Assembly (NCBI GenBank): GCA_018267365.1
Contig: JAFDYQ010000001.1
Location: 62,001-126,000 of the forward strand
From: Bacteroidota bacterium
GTDB taxonomy: Bacteria; Bacteroidota; Bacteroidia; Chitinophagales; LD1
Direction: 5' to 3'
Length of the DNA: 64,000 nucleotides
Position 1 is the stretch's first letter. The number at the start of each line of letters is the position of its first letter. Positions 45,193 through 54,299 of this stretch are shown here, one piece after another. The notes under the pieces were generated by a model that searched no databases, had not been told where the DNA came from, and saw only the letters and a program-made list of their open reading frames with translations. Made by a program: the position numbers and the translations under genes.

Positions 45193-46242
45193 TTAGTTAA
45201 TCTTTTTCGTTGTTGCATCCAATAATGTAAGGGGTATCTTAATAATTTCGCCTCTATTAGCCGCTGACTCGTAGGCTTTTTGAATAATTGTTGTTGTAAT
45301 GAATGCTTCCTGAAAAAGAGCCATTTGTCGAACGGGCTCGTTTACCAAATTAAGAAAATCATTGAACATATCAGAAAACCAAGTCTTGTGTGACGGATCA
45401 TCAAACTCAGATGTTATCTGTTCCATTTTGAATACACCATTTTTGTTTATCCATATATTATCATTGTCCACGATGATACTTTGGAGGGAACCCATTACAG
45501 AATAGTGTGTATGACGATAAATAGATGCCCATGAGAGGTCGATTAAAAACTGTACATCATTCTCAAAATAAAGTGTGATGAGAGCTGTATCCTCAGTGCT
45601 CGAATAATCATCATTTTTGTTAAGGTTTCCCATAATACAAGAAACCGCAATGGGGTGCTGTTCTAATATGTAGCAAGCCAGATAAATACTGTGGGTTCCG
45701 TGATCGCGAATAATGCCACCTGATGAAATTTCGGGAATCCGTCTCCAGTTTGGCAGCCACTCTTTTACTCCCACTGCATGTCCTTTTCGCAAAGTTCGGA
45801 AGTGGCCTCGTTTTGCACGGCCAAAGTCATAAGACTGAACTTGCTCCTTCATCCATTTTAGTATAGGAGCAAATTTATAGTTATGTGAAGGGTAAACGCA
45901 CCGCCGAATTGACTGTGAAAGTGATATTACTTCTAAATATTCCTTAGGATCAATCAAAAAGGGTTTTTCGCACAAAACATGGCAATCAGCAAGCAGGGCT
46001 TTCTTGATATATTCCAAATGAGTATCAGGAGGGGAGCAGATATCGATAAAATCAACCTTTTGCTTTTCAAGCATTTCTTCAATCGTCGTATACACCTTCG
46101 TATGCGGGTATATTTGTTGCACAAAATGGAGGCGTGCCTCGCAACAGTCGACAACACTTGAAATAGACATACTATCCATCGACTGATAGGCATACATATG
46201 CCCTTGCGCAATAGTACCAAAACCAATAATGGCACCCCTCAT
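45193..46242 (-). CDS. Gfo/Idh/MocA-family dehydrogenase (candidate inositol dehydrogenase)
   Basis: 349 residues. N-terminal Rossmann fold starting [19 protein letters not shown], then [19 protein letters not shown] and the signature CEKPFLID. The C-terminal domain has [17 protein letters not shown] with His/Asp typical of this family. In this setting the probable reaction is NAD-dependent oxidation of an inositol to an inosose for the aminotransferase. It ends 31 bp before the inositol-phosphate synthase. The exact substrate is inferred. Confidence 0.85.
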   Translation of the reverse strand: MRGAIIGFGTIAQGHMYAYQSMDSMSISSVVDCCEARLHFVQQIYPHTKVYTTIEEMLEKQKVDFIDICSPPDTHLEYIKKALLADCHVLCEKPFLIDPKEYLEVISLSQSIRRCVYPSHNYKFAPILKWMKEQVQSYDFGRAKRGHFRTLRKGHAVGVKEWLPNWRRIPEISSGGIIRDHGTHSIYLACYILEQHPIAVSCIMGNLNKNDDYSSTEDTALITLYFENDVQFLIDLSWASIYRHTHYSVMGSLQSIIVDNDNIWINKNGVFKMEQITSEFDDPSHKTWFSDMFNDFLNLVNEPVRQMALFQEAFITTTIIQKAYESAANRGEIIKIPLTLLDATTKKIN

Positions 46243-46252
46243 ATATTAGATA

Positions 46253-47176
46253 TTATTTTGTTATCAAAAAATCGTGAAACTTCCCGTTTGACAATATCGC
46301 GCCCGTATTATTATTTAGAATCCGACCTTGCGAAAAATCCAAATCCCGGCCATCCATATCCGAAATAATTCCACCAGCTTTTTGAAGCAGATGTACTCCT
46401 GCTACGTGGTCCCAAATTTTTCTCGATGTATTTTTAAAAGCATCACTGATTAATACATCCGATTCTCCAGCAGCAATGGATATATAGGCACCCAATGTAC
46501 TATATACATCATCCTCGATATATCCTATATTATGTACTTTCGATTCACCATCATTGGAAACGGCTCGCGCAGAAGAAATCAAACGGTCAGACACCTTTAA
46601 TACTGTTATGCTCTCATCGAAGGAATCATATTTGTATGCGAAATCGTTCCAGGTAAAGTAATATGTTGGCTTTCCCTTTTCTGGGGAGAAACTGCTTAAA
46701 AAAGAAAAAATTGGAATGGCATTATCAAGTAATCCCACACCAATAACATATCTATTAGATTTAATATATTCTTGTGTTCCGTCAATAGGATCTATAACCC
46801 ATGTTTTGTTAATATATTTCTGGTCTTGTCCGTAATCAAGCCAATGAGTAAACTCTTCCATAGATAGGTTCTCCCCCAAAACAAGATTTGTTAATCTAAT
46901 AATCATTTCTTGCTGTTCATTCGTCGTAATTCGAAAAAAATCGTTGCTATTTTCCTCGGCTATAATTCCACTTTCAGGATAGATATCACAAAGTATTCTA
47001 TTGATAATTACTTGGACTCCATAATCTGCCAACGTAACACACTCCGCAATGCTTTTATCCAATTGTTGCAAATAAGTCAAACGCAAATTCTGACAAAGCA
47101 AGTGTGCTTTATCTATGGCCTGCCGAAAAGGCATCAGAAATAAAGGAAAAGTGATGGAGGGCTTCTTTTTTTTCAT
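46253..47176 (-). CDS. Inositol monophosphatase-family phosphatase
   Basis: 307 residues. Mg-dependent IMPase/CysQ superfamily: AD at residues ~50-51 with VTLADYGVQ, GIIAEENS (metal-binding Glu, ~71-77), WVIDPIDGTQEYI (residues 126-138) and KIWDHVAGVHLLQKAGG. Its sequence sits between inositol monophosphatase and 3'(2'),5'-bisphosphate nucleotidase. Here the natural role is dephosphorylation of inositol 1-phosphate. A role in recycling the sulfotransferase by-product PAP is equally possible, since a sulfotransferase gene is next to it. Confidence 0.83.
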   Translation of the reverse strand: MKKKKPSITFPLFLMPFRQAIDKAHLLCQNLRLTYLQQLDKSIAECVTLADYGVQVIINRILCDIYPESGIIAEENSNDFFRITTNEQQEMIIRLTNLVLGENLSMEEFTHWLDYGQDQKYINKTWVIDPIDGTQEYIKSNRYVIGVGLLDNAIPIFSFLSSFSPEKGKPTYYFTWNDFAYKYDSFDESITVLKVSDRLISSARAVSNDGESKVHNIGYIEDDVYSTLGAYISIAAGESDVLISDAFKNTSRKIWDHVAGVHLLQKAGGIISDMDGRDLDFSQGRILNNNTGAILSNGKFHDFLITK

Positions 47177-47194
47177 AATATAGTAATTCCAATT

Positions 47195-47953
47195 TTAATC
47201 TTCGAAGAATCGTTCATATTTCGACCGTCTGAAATATTCCCTTAACTCTTTATAGTTTGATACATAATGAGAAAGTGGTTCTGTAGCCATTTTTGATAAA
47301 TGCAGCCCCGCATTATGCGGTACCACTCCTATAAAATTTAATATTTCATTATACGTTTTGGAGAAATCTCCACATATATTTGTTTCATATTCTACTCTCA
47401 TAAATTTATGAGAGGCAAATTTTTGTAGTGCCCAATTCTGATCAGATATTTCTTGTTCGAAGTAAGTTTCGCAATCTACTGATTCTATACGAATTGGTTT
47501 CGGTGTTGATAATTTTACACTATCATTAACCGGGTGATGCCACTTATCGTTTCGCATTGCCAATTCGAACGATACATATTGAGCGAAAAGATTGTTTCGA
47601 ACTAACTGTATGATGGCTATACTGGAATCCTTAAATAAATAATCCCAAGCCTTCAATGTTTCTACATCTGTTTGTGCATGTCCATAGAAAACTTTAAACC
47701 CAACGGCCTTTATTCTGTGTTCATATTTGCAACCAAAAATTTGATTATGTAGGTATTCATCTCCTGGCTCTCCTGGACGGAGAAATTCTGGTCCATCAAG
47801 ATCAGGTTGATGAAGAAGTATTTCCCCCCACATTCTTATATTCGGATGTTCTCGAAGCGCTAAGGTTAATAGGGTTGAACCTGAACGATGTTGACCTAAT
47901 ATAATAAAGCGGCTTAGGTGTTTATTTTGGCCATCTGTAATTTTTATTTCCAT
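47195..47953 (-). CDS. Sulfotransferase
   Basis: 252 residues. PAPS-dependent fold: 5'-phosphosulfate loop ILGQHRSGSTLLTLALREHP near residues 18-37, GFKVFYGHAQ, and the 3'-phosphate segment IIQLVRNNLFAQYVSFELAM. MRVEYE with FSKTYNEILNFIGV closes the family pattern. It is probably cytosolic, sulfating a hydroxyl or amine of the cluster product. First gene of the biosynthetic run, 28 bp after the VirD4/HerA-like ATPase gene. Confidence 0.82.
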   Translation of the reverse strand: MEIKITDGQNKHLSRFIILGQHRSGSTLLTLALREHPNIRMWGEILLHQPDLDGPEFLRPGEPGDEYLHNQIFGCKYEHRIKAVGFKVFYGHAQTDVETLKAWDYLFKDSSIAIIQLVRNNLFAQYVSFELAMRNDKWHHPVNDSVKLSTPKPIRIESVDCETYFEQEISDQNWALQKFASHKFMRVEYETNICGDFSKTYNEILNFIGVVPHNAGLHLSKMATEPLSHYVSNYKELREYFRRSKYERFFED

Positions 47954-47981
47954 TCGTTAGAACTTTTTATAAAGAAAAAGA

Positions 47982-49160
47982 TTAAGGCTGCTTGAATAAC
48001 TCTTTGTGTTGAACGCTAATACCGCTAAATGGTCTGCTTGGCGCTCCATTAATCATCAGTTTCAGGTAAATATAGTAGTTAGGCAGGTTAATAAAATCCT
48101 CAATGCCAAATTCAGGAAACATTTCCTTTGACAGAAATAGAGAATCTTCTGTCCCAACACGAAATGCAATTATTGTCCCTGCATTTCCTAAAATAGCCCT
48201 CCTTATTTCATCATCCAACTGAAAGAAGTATTGGTGTGCAAGTGTCATACCGACTTTAAACTTTCGCAATTCGGAAAACATATTAACTAGGGAAAGGGTT
48301 GTGAAATTGTGGAACTCGTCCATATATACCATGTAAGGAACGCGGCTATCCTCTTGGGTGTCCACACGACTAAAAGCTGCCGCGCTAATAGAACTAATGA
48401 ACAATGCACCAAGTATGTGCGCTGCATCTTCACCGATATGCCCTTTGGCAAGGTTTACCAGTATTATTTTTTTCTCGTCCATTGCCTTTCTCAATGATAC
48501 TTCATCAGAATTTTCAATAAGCACCCGTTTTATAACCGGATGTGCTAACATGCCACCTATCTTATTCAGCACCGGCAATAAATCATACCGGTTATAATTT
48601 CCAAATTCTTTCTGCCAAAAGCTTTTGACGCTCTCGTTTTTTACCGCCTTTATTGCTTCATATCTGTAACTCCTGTCCAAGAGTAGTTTCGGAATATCTG
48701 CTATTGTTGCCTGCGGCTGGTCGAGCAAGGTCAAAATTGCATGGCGTAAAATGTGCTCTAATTTTACACCCCAGGCATCAGCCCACAGTTTTTTGAAAAC
48801 ATCCAAAATGCCGGAAGCAACAAGCGACCGCTTTTCATACGATACTTTTTTAAACGGGTTGTATTTCAAGGTAAGGGTGCGGTCGGGGACGTTGAAATAC
48901 AAAACATCCTTTTTGCGTTCTACCGAAATTGAATCATGAACACTTTGCACTAAATCGCCGTGCGGGTCTAATAGGCACACGCCGCGCCCTGCCTGTATGT
49001 CTTGCATAATCATTGTTCGGATTAATGTGGACTTGCCGGTTCCGGTCTTGCCAATGATATATGTGTGCATCAGCCGGTCTTCCTGGCGAATGCCAAAAGG
49101 AGTTCCCCAATTTCGGTAATTGAGTTTTGCGAAATATGTAATGTCGTTATCATGTGGCAT
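47982..49160 (-). CDS. VirD4/HerA-like ATPase of mobile module 1
   Basis: 392 residues from the ATG at 49160. A TTG extension upstream is unlikely because the paralogue at the right end of the window starts at the matching MKYSPDITYF. Walker A GKTGTGKST is at residues 37-45, LLDPHGDLVQSV follows, Walker B is YMVYMDEFHNF, and LAHQYFFQLDDEIRRAI is the sensor region. It lacks the large N- and C-terminal domains of the 1019-residue ATPase. It is divergent from a small gene and a serine recombinase, and upstream of the cyclitol cluster on the same strand. No relaxase is nearby. Confidence 0.83.
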   Translation of the reverse strand: MPHDNDITYFAKLNYRNWGTPFGIRQEDRLMHTYIIGKTGTGKSTLIRTMIMQDIQAGRGVCLLDPHGDLVQSVHDSISVERKKDVLYFNVPDRTLTLKYNPFKKVSYEKRSLVASGILDVFKKLWADAWGVKLEHILRHAILTLLDQPQATIADIPKLLLDRSYRYEAIKAVKNESVKSFWQKEFGNYNRYDLLPVLNKIGGMLAHPVIKRVLIENSDEVSLRKAMDEKKIILVNLAKGHIGEDAAHILGALFISSISAAAFSRVDTQEDSRVPYMVYMDEFHNFTTLSLVNMFSELRKFKVGMTLAHQYFFQLDDEIRRAILGNAGTIIAFRVGTEDSLFLSKEMFPEFGIEDFINLPNYYIYLKLMINGAPSRPFSGISVQHKELFKQP

Positions 49161-49271
49161 TAGGTTATTTTGATGCAAGCCGGATATGAGATATAGCAGT
49201 AACAATCCTGCCAGTTGCGACAATAACAGCTATCCTAGTGATACACATTGTTCGAGGCTACACTTGCTCTC

Positions 49272-49472
49272 ATGTCCACACAAAAAGTTGGCAACAAGCC
49301 CATAGCATTTATTCGGGAGCTATGTAAACACAAAACCGAAGTGGAAATTTTAGAGGCCGAAGAAAATTTTCGCCAATATCTCATGCTCATTAAGCGCATG
49401 TGCGAACGTATGGAGCAAGACGAAAGCCCCAGTGTTGATATTGACAAGGCTGAAAAGTACTGCGATAGTTAA
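49272..49472 (+). CDS. Small hypothetical protein before the serine recombinase
   Basis: 66 residues from the ATG at 49272 (MSTQKVGNKPIAF). It is helical and charged, with EVEILEAEENFRQYLMLIKRMCER. No domain is recognised. It ends 46 bp before the recombinase start and is divergent from the ATPase, so it may be a directionality or expression factor. Confidence 0.5.
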   Translation: MSTQKVGNKPIAFIRELCKHKTEVEILEAEENFRQYLMLIKRMCERMEQDESPSVDIDKAEKYCDS

Positions 49473-49518
49473 GAGTGTCCTTTATCTGTCTTTTAGCAAA
49501 TTAATTTCAACACAGTAT

Positions 49519-51117
49519 ATGAAAAAAGTCTATGGCTATATCCGTGTTTCTACAGCCAAACAAGGCGAGGGTGTGTCTTTGGTCGCGCAACAGGAAGCTA
49601 TTACCCAATACGCTATTAAATACAACCTGGAAATAATTAAATGGTTTGAGGAAAAAGAGACTGCGGCGAAACAAGGTCGCCCGCTTTTTAGTGCAATGAT
49701 GAAATTGCTTAAAGCCAAAAAAGCTGATGGCGTAATCATGCACAAAATTGACCGCAGCGCCCGTAACCTGAAAGATTGGGCGGACTTGGGTAATTTGATT
49801 GACCAGGGCGTTGAAGTCCATTTTGCCCATGAAAGTCTTGATTTACAGGCGCGGGGCGGGCGGCTTTCTGCCGACATTCAGGCGGTTATTGCTGCCGATT
49901 ACATTCGCAACTTGCGTCAAGAAGCTATCAAGGGAATTTATGGCAGATTAAAGCAGGGCATTTTGCCGCTTCCTGCACCCATTGGGTATGTAAATAACGG
50001 CAAAGGAAAAATTAAAACTATTGACCCTGTGCAAGGGCCGCTTGTCCGCAAAGCGTTTGAACTATACGCAACAAAACGATATACCCTCAAAACGCTTGTT
50101 GCTCAAATGGAAAAATTGGGGTTGCGCAATACAAAACATAAAAAGGTAAACCTTAACAGCCTTTCGTTAGTACTAAACAATCCTTTTTATACCGGTATCA
50201 TTCGAGTTAAGGGTAATACTTTTAACGGCTTACATGAGCCGGTTATTTCTCCTAAGCTATTTAAACAGGTGCAAGCCATCCTTCGTAGCAATACAAACCA
50301 AAAGGTAAACAGGCACGATTTTAAGCTGCGTAAACTTATCACTTGCAAAGGCTGCGGTTACTCTCTCATTGGCGAAATTCAAAAGGGACACGTATATTAT
50401 CGTTGCCACCGGAAAGGCTGTGTTACTAAGGGCATACGTGAAGTTACGATTGATAACCTGCTGTTAAAAGCGTTTGAAGCTACCCAACTGCTACCGGTCG
50501 AAACTGCTGAACTTGATACACTGCTACACGAGGCGGAACAAGATTGGGTAACGAAACAAGAAGAAATACTTGAATCTTTAAAGCTGCAAAGCGGCCAAAT
50601 TAAACAAAAGCTAGAACGCCTGACCGATTGCTATGTTGACGGTGGACTGGATAAAGAAACTTACGAGCAACGAAAGGAAAAATTGTTGTTTGAATCGAAA
50701 ACAAAACTGGCTGTTAAAGCGGAGATTCACCAGGGTAAAGACAAACTTTTTAGAAAGGTTAAGAGATTCCTCGAACTTGGGAAAAACCTTAAAAAATCAT
50801 ACGAAAACGGAATTTCAGAGGAACAACGCGAATTCGCACAAATAACAACCTCGAACCTTGTAGTCGAAGGAAAAAAGCTAATGATTTCAATGCGTTCTCC
50901 GTTCCTGGAACTAGCGGAAAGGCATTTTTTAAGTTATGGTGCACCGAAACGGGAGACGCCTCGAAAAGAGAATACCACTTTTTGTTACTCTGAACAAAAT
51001 ACGTCTCCCATCATTGGCGAACCCTTAAATAAAGAACAGCTTAAATCACTCCTTGATTTGATAATAGAGGCTGTTTCTCAATTACCAGATAATGACGAAA
51101 CCGACTATGCTGTATAA
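49519..51117 (+). CDS. Large serine recombinase of mobile module 1
   Basis: 532 residues from the ATG at 49519 (MKKVYGYIRVSTAKQ). The resolvase domain has catalytic Ser11. A recombinase domain (~150-290) follows, then a zinc ribbon (TCKGCGYSLI...YYRCHRKGC near 275-300) and a long coiled coil (~330-420). This is the large serine integrase architecture of phages and mobile islands. The C-terminal 50 residues are basic. Its 3' end overlaps a RepO-like gene by 26 bp. Confidence 0.9.
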   Translation: MKKVYGYIRVSTAKQGEGVSLVAQQEAITQYAIKYNLEIIKWFEEKETAAKQGRPLFSAMMKLLKAKKADGVIMHKIDRSARNLKDWADLGNLIDQGVEVHFAHESLDLQARGGRLSADIQAVIAADYIRNLRQEAIKGIYGRLKQGILPLPAPIGYVNNGKGKIKTIDPVQGPLVRKAFELYATKRYTLKTLVAQMEKLGLRNTKHKKVNLNSLSLVLNNPFYTGIIRVKGNTFNGLHEPVISPKLFKQVQAILRSNTNQKVNRHDFKLRKLITCKGCGYSLIGEIQKGHVYYRCHRKGCVTKGIREVTIDNLLLKAFEATQLLPVETAELDTLLHEAEQDWVTKQEEILESLKLQSGQIKQKLERLTDCYVDGGLDKETYEQRKEKLLFESKTKLAVKAEIHQGKDKLFRKVKRFLELGKNLKKSYENGISEEQREFAQITTSNLVVEGKKLMISMRSPFLELAERHFLSYGAPKRETPRKENTTFCYSEQNTSPIIGEPLNKEQLKSLLDLIIEAVSQLPDNDETDYAV

Positions 51118-51616
51118 ACAAACAACCCAAGTGCCAAATTTTTTGTTTGATATGTTCCTCCCTGACCTCACCGAAGCTGAACTGAAAGTGCTGCTGACGG
51201 TTATTCGCCAAACTCTCGGATGGCTCGACAAAAGGACAGGACAGCGAAAACTAAGGGACAGGATAACGTCGTATCAATTCCGCCAAAAAACGGGGCTTTC
51301 AAAGCGGGTTATCACCACTACCATTCAATCACTGCTCCAAAAAAACCTTGTGCAAGTTACCGATGCTACCGGTGTATCACTTCACTTGGCATCTGAGCGC
51401 AAAGGCAAAACAAATTTGTTCTATGCCATCGCTAATCCAGTGCAGATAACGACACAAACCAACGCACAAAGTGTACCTGAACCAGTGCAGAAAGTGTACC
51501 ATAACAAAACTAACTATCAAAAACTAACTGAAACAAAACTAAGGCAACGGTTTACCGGACACATCAGTAAAGCTCTTTCACAGAGGCAAACACTTTTTGA
51601 CTTTAGGAAAAATTGA
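51092..51616 (+). CDS. Phage replication protein O-like winged-helix protein
   Basis: 174 residues. The N-terminal ~95 residues match the phage O/RepO helix-turn-helix pattern: VPNFLFDMFLPDLTEAELKVLLTVIRQTLGW, with helix-turn-helix LRDRITSYQFRQKTGLSKRVI. The rest is low-complexity and basic. Such proteins bind the origin and load the replicative helicase. The gene starts inside the recombinase gene and may serve replication of module 1 in its excised form. Alternative start at 51107. Confidence 0.7.
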   Translation: MTKPTMLYKQTTQVPNFLFDMFLPDLTEAELKVLLTVIRQTLGWLDKRTGQRKLRDRITSYQFRQKTGLSKRVITTTIQSLLQKNLVQVTDATGVSLHLASERKGKTNLFYAIANPVQITTQTNAQSVPEPVQKVYHNKTNYQKLTETKLRQRFTGHISKALSQRQTLFDFRKN

Positions 51617-51840
51617 GATTTCTTTCATGTCCATGATGGCATACTCCGGCTATCCTTAATTGCCGAGTATATGCGCCACTTCAGGGAACATGAAAGAACC
51701 CGTATAAACACATTTTCTCAAAAAAAGATAGGACACCACGGCGAAAAAATTTGTTGATTTCGACAAGTTTAGCACTCCTAGAATGAAATCGTGTTCACGC
51801 TTACGATTAAGGTATTAATAAGTAATTATTTGTATCTCGT

Positions 51841-52176
51841 ATGCCAATAGATCACAGCTACTTGCGGCAACACCGCAAGCGTTCGCCCCTGACGCAAAAT
51901 GATATTGCGTTTATTATGCACCTCTCCGATTTCGCAAATGTGTGTCGGTGGGAAAAAGGTCTGCGACAGCCGACCATTGAAGCGATTATTATTTACCACC
52001 TGTTGTTCGGGTTTCCGATTGAAACGTTGTTTGAAACGCAAAAACACGAACTGGGGAAAAATACAGCCGAGCGAATGAAGCTTTTAATCGCTCAATTAAA
52101 GGTGGAAAAATCAACGCCGAAAGTGAAAAGTCGTATCACTTTTCTTGAATCCGCGCTTACAAGATTAACTGCGTAA
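51841..52176 (+). CDS. XRE-family HTH regulator of mobile module 1
   Basis: 111 residues. HTH residues ~15-45 in SPLTQNDIAFIMHLSDFANVCRWEKGLRQPT, then a helical C-terminal region ending FLESALTRLTA. It is followed after 6 bp by the RuvC-like gene. The same gene pair recurs at 60223-61055 in the opposite orientation, so the pair is a module. Probably regulates its own cassette. Confidence 0.8.
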   Translation: MPIDHSYLRQHRKRSPLTQNDIAFIMHLSDFANVCRWEKGLRQPTIEAIIIYHLLFGFPIETLFETQKHELGKNTAERMKLLIAQLKVEKSTPKVKSRITFLESALTRLTA

Positions 52177-52182
52177 AATTCC

Positions 52183-52677
52183 ATGAAAGAAGAAACACGT
52201 GTCGTTCTCGCGATCTTTCCCAATGTTGTCGGCTTAGGCTATGTCTGTTTGGAAAACCCTCAAACGCTCCTGAAAGCTGGCGTTATGAAAGTGCGCCCGA
52301 TGAACAATAAAAAAGCCTTGCATCAAGTAAAAGACCTTGTAGAAATTTTCAATCCCAAAATTGTCATTATCCGCGATTTTGATACGAACAAGCCACGCAA
52401 AAACAAACGGATTCAGGAACTCCTAAATGAAATTACAGCGTATGCAAAAGAGAAAAACATACGCACGTTTCAATACTCGCGCCAACAAATCAGGGATGTA
52501 TTCGAGTTACACGGGGCAACATCAAAGTACGAAATATCAAAACAAATTATTAGGTGGTTTCCTGCTCTTGCTGACCGCGCCCCAAAGAAACGGAAGCCCT
52601 GGCTGCCGGAAGATTCTAAAATGGGAATTTTCGATGCAATGGCATTGGCTATTACACACGCACATTTGAACGAATAG
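52183..52677 (+). CDS. RuvC-like protein lacking most catalytic residues (module 1)
   Basis: 164 residues. The order of blocks follows E. coli RuvC: VVLAIFPNVVGLGYVCLE (RuvC ILGIDPGSRVTGYGVI), NPKIVIIRDF (RuvC QPDYFAIEQ), FQYSRQQIRDVFELHGATS (RuvC FEYAARQVKQTVVGIGSA) and MGIFDAMALAITHAHL (RuvC ADAADALAIAITHCHV). Counted against RuvC residues D7, E66, D138 and D141, only D141 is kept; the others are Phe, Arg and Gly. The paralogue at 60223 has the same changes. It may bind branched DNA without cutting it. Confidence 0.75.
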   Translation: MKEETRVVLAIFPNVVGLGYVCLENPQTLLKAGVMKVRPMNNKKALHQVKDLVEIFNPKIVIIRDFDTNKPRKNKRIQELLNEITAYAKEKNIRTFQYSRQQIRDVFELHGATSKYEISKQIIRWFPALADRAPKKRKPWLPEDSKMGIFDAMALAITHAHLNE

Positions 52678-52769
52678 CATTGTCGCAGTAAACAAAAAAG
52701 GCAGTCCTTTTAAACACCTCATCAATTGCATACGCTTAGTTAAAAATTCTTTAACAAAAACCGTATGTT

Positions 52770-53681
52770 ATGAGCACCACAAAAAAATCAGAGGCCTTTT
52801 CGCAAATTACCAACCTCGTCATTAGCTACCTTGAAAAAGGAATCGTTCCGTGGAAACTATCCTGGCATGAGAAAGGATTGCCGGTTAACCTTTACAGCGA
52901 AAAGCCATATCGAAGTATTAACTTATGGCTTCTCACCGCCCTTGATTACGACGAACCGTTTTTCCTGACCGCCCAGCAAGCGAAGAAAATGGGTGCATCG
53001 GTGAAAGATGACGAAGAGCCGCACTTTGCGGTGTATTGGGAATGGAGTAAGGCGCAGAAAAGCGAATTGACAAAAGAAAAACCTGCAAAACCGTCGGCAA
53101 CCCTCAAAACCTACGCATTGTTCAATGTTTCCCAATGCGTTAATGTCCCCGACATTCGCATAGCTCGGCAGAAACGCAACAATCATAACCCACTCGACCG
53201 GTGCGAAGAAATGATAGGCGAAATGCCTAATCGTCCAACGCTCCAAATTGAGGGGCGGACGGCATACTACGAACCAATACTTGACCGGATTACCATGTTC
53301 GAGCCTGACAAATTTCCGAGCCTTGAGTATTATTATGCAACTCTTTTGCAGCAGCTCATTATGAGTACGGGCCATGTAAGCAGGCTTAACCGGAAACCGT
53401 ATCAAATTACCGAAACAAAAGAGGTGCTGCCGTTTTCATTGGAAGCACTAACTGCCGACATGGGGGCAAGTTACCTCTGTTCCTACTGCGGTATGGATAC
53501 ATGGAATTTTGAGAATCGCAGCGAATACATAGAGGGATGGTTACAGAGGTTTAAGGAAGATAAACAATGCCTGGTATTTGCGGCATTGCAAGCACTAAGA
53601 GGGGTTAAATATATTTTAGGTGAAAGCCTGGGCTATGCAACCGAAACACAAACTACGTTCCTTGAAAATGAAACTGCATAG
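52770..53681 (+). CDS. ArdC-like antirestriction protein without zinc motif
   Basis: 303 residues. The N-terminal ArdC-type single-strand-DNA-binding region (residues ~1-120: VISYLEKGIVPWKLSW, then YRSINLWLLTAL) and the C-terminal zincin-like region are both present. The place where ArdC has HELIH followed by STGH reads QQLIMSTGH at residues 194-202. The EELVAE helix reads ALTADMGASYLC. Both His ligands and the catalytic Glu of HExxH are gone, so a metalloprotease role is unlikely. The DNA-binding half may still act. Ends just before a strong terminator. Confidence 0.85.
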   Translation: MSTTKKSEAFSQITNLVISYLEKGIVPWKLSWHEKGLPVNLYSEKPYRSINLWLLTALDYDEPFFLTAQQAKKMGASVKDDEEPHFAVYWEWSKAQKSELTKEKPAKPSATLKTYALFNVSQCVNVPDIRIARQKRNNHNPLDRCEEMIGEMPNRPTLQIEGRTAYYEPILDRITMFEPDKFPSLEYYYATLLQQLIMSTGHVSRLNRKPYQITETKEVLPFSLEALTADMGASYLCSYCGMDTWNFENRSEYIEGWLQRFKEDKQCLVFAALQALRGVKYILGESLGYATETQTTFLENETA

Positions 53682-53700
53682 GCAATTTATGAAAGGCACA

Positions 53701-53730
53701 AAAACGCCTGAGAACATCGGGCGTTTTTTT
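53701..53730 (+). terminator. Rho-independent terminator after the ArdC-like gene
   Basis: AAAACGCC pairs with GGGCGTTTT across an ~11-nt loop, followed by seven T. It lies 20 bp past the ArdC-like stop. Confidence 0.85.
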
Positions 53731-53777
53731 AGTTTTTAAATTTTACAGAAGTTGCGCTTCAATATACGCAACAACAT

Positions 53778-53809
53778 TTTGTAATCTCCTTGTTTTTGCG
53801 TTACTTTTG
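53778..53809 (+). promoter_or_regulatory. Consensus Bacteroidota promoter
   Basis: TTTG (53778-53781), a 20-bp spacer, then TACTTTTG (53802-53809). Both elements match the Bacteroidota sigma factor consensus TTTG-N19-21-TAnnTTTG exactly. Transcription should start near 53816, 14 bp before the hypothetical gene. Confidence 0.75.
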
Positions 53810-53829
53810 TAATACAAAAACGTGAACCA

Positions 53830-54270
53830 ATGTCAATAATTGATAGAAAAACATTTACACTTTCAAAAGGCCCTAACGGTAGTGGGACTTTTTATTCATT
53901 TCTTAATACTGGATTTGACGAAATCGCATTTGAATATATACGGGCAACCGGCAATGTGAAGGATTTGTATGTGATGACATTTGAAAAATGGTATGCGCAT
54001 TTCGAAAATCCTAAATTCTACACCTTACAGCAATTTATAGAGGCTTTTGCGCACAAGGGCGAACGAATTCTTATGCGCCCAGAGTGGCACGTGGATTTGG
54101 CTCTCGGGGTTTTAAATAAGCAAGGCAAGTTTGTAGGATTGAGCGATAACGTGCATTTGAATTTCCCAGGAATGAGCGGGAACGCGCCGCACAAGATTGA
54201 TTACCCCTCAATTCCTGATTTCAATATACTGTTTGCCTACCAAACACATTCAGTGGAGTTTGTGATGTAG
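53830..54270 (+). CDS. Hypothetical protein
   Basis: 146 residues, not recognised. A soluble alpha/beta protein with FDEIAFEYIRATGNVKD, FYTLQQFIEAFAHKG, MRPEWHVDLALGVL and a C-terminal NILFAYQTHSVEFVM. No signal or membrane segment. It has its own consensus promoter and follows a terminator, so it is an independent unit. Convergent with the 2-TM gene. Confidence 0.6.
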   Translation: MSIIDRKTFTLSKGPNGSGTFYSFLNTGFDEIAFEYIRATGNVKDLYVMTFEKWYAHFENPKFYTLQQFIEAFAHKGERILMRPEWHVDLALGVLNKQGKFVGLSDNVHLNFPGMSGNAPHKIDYPSIPDFNILFAYQTHSVEFVM

Positions 54271-54299
54271 CCCAAAAAGTTCTGCTTCCGATCAACACT

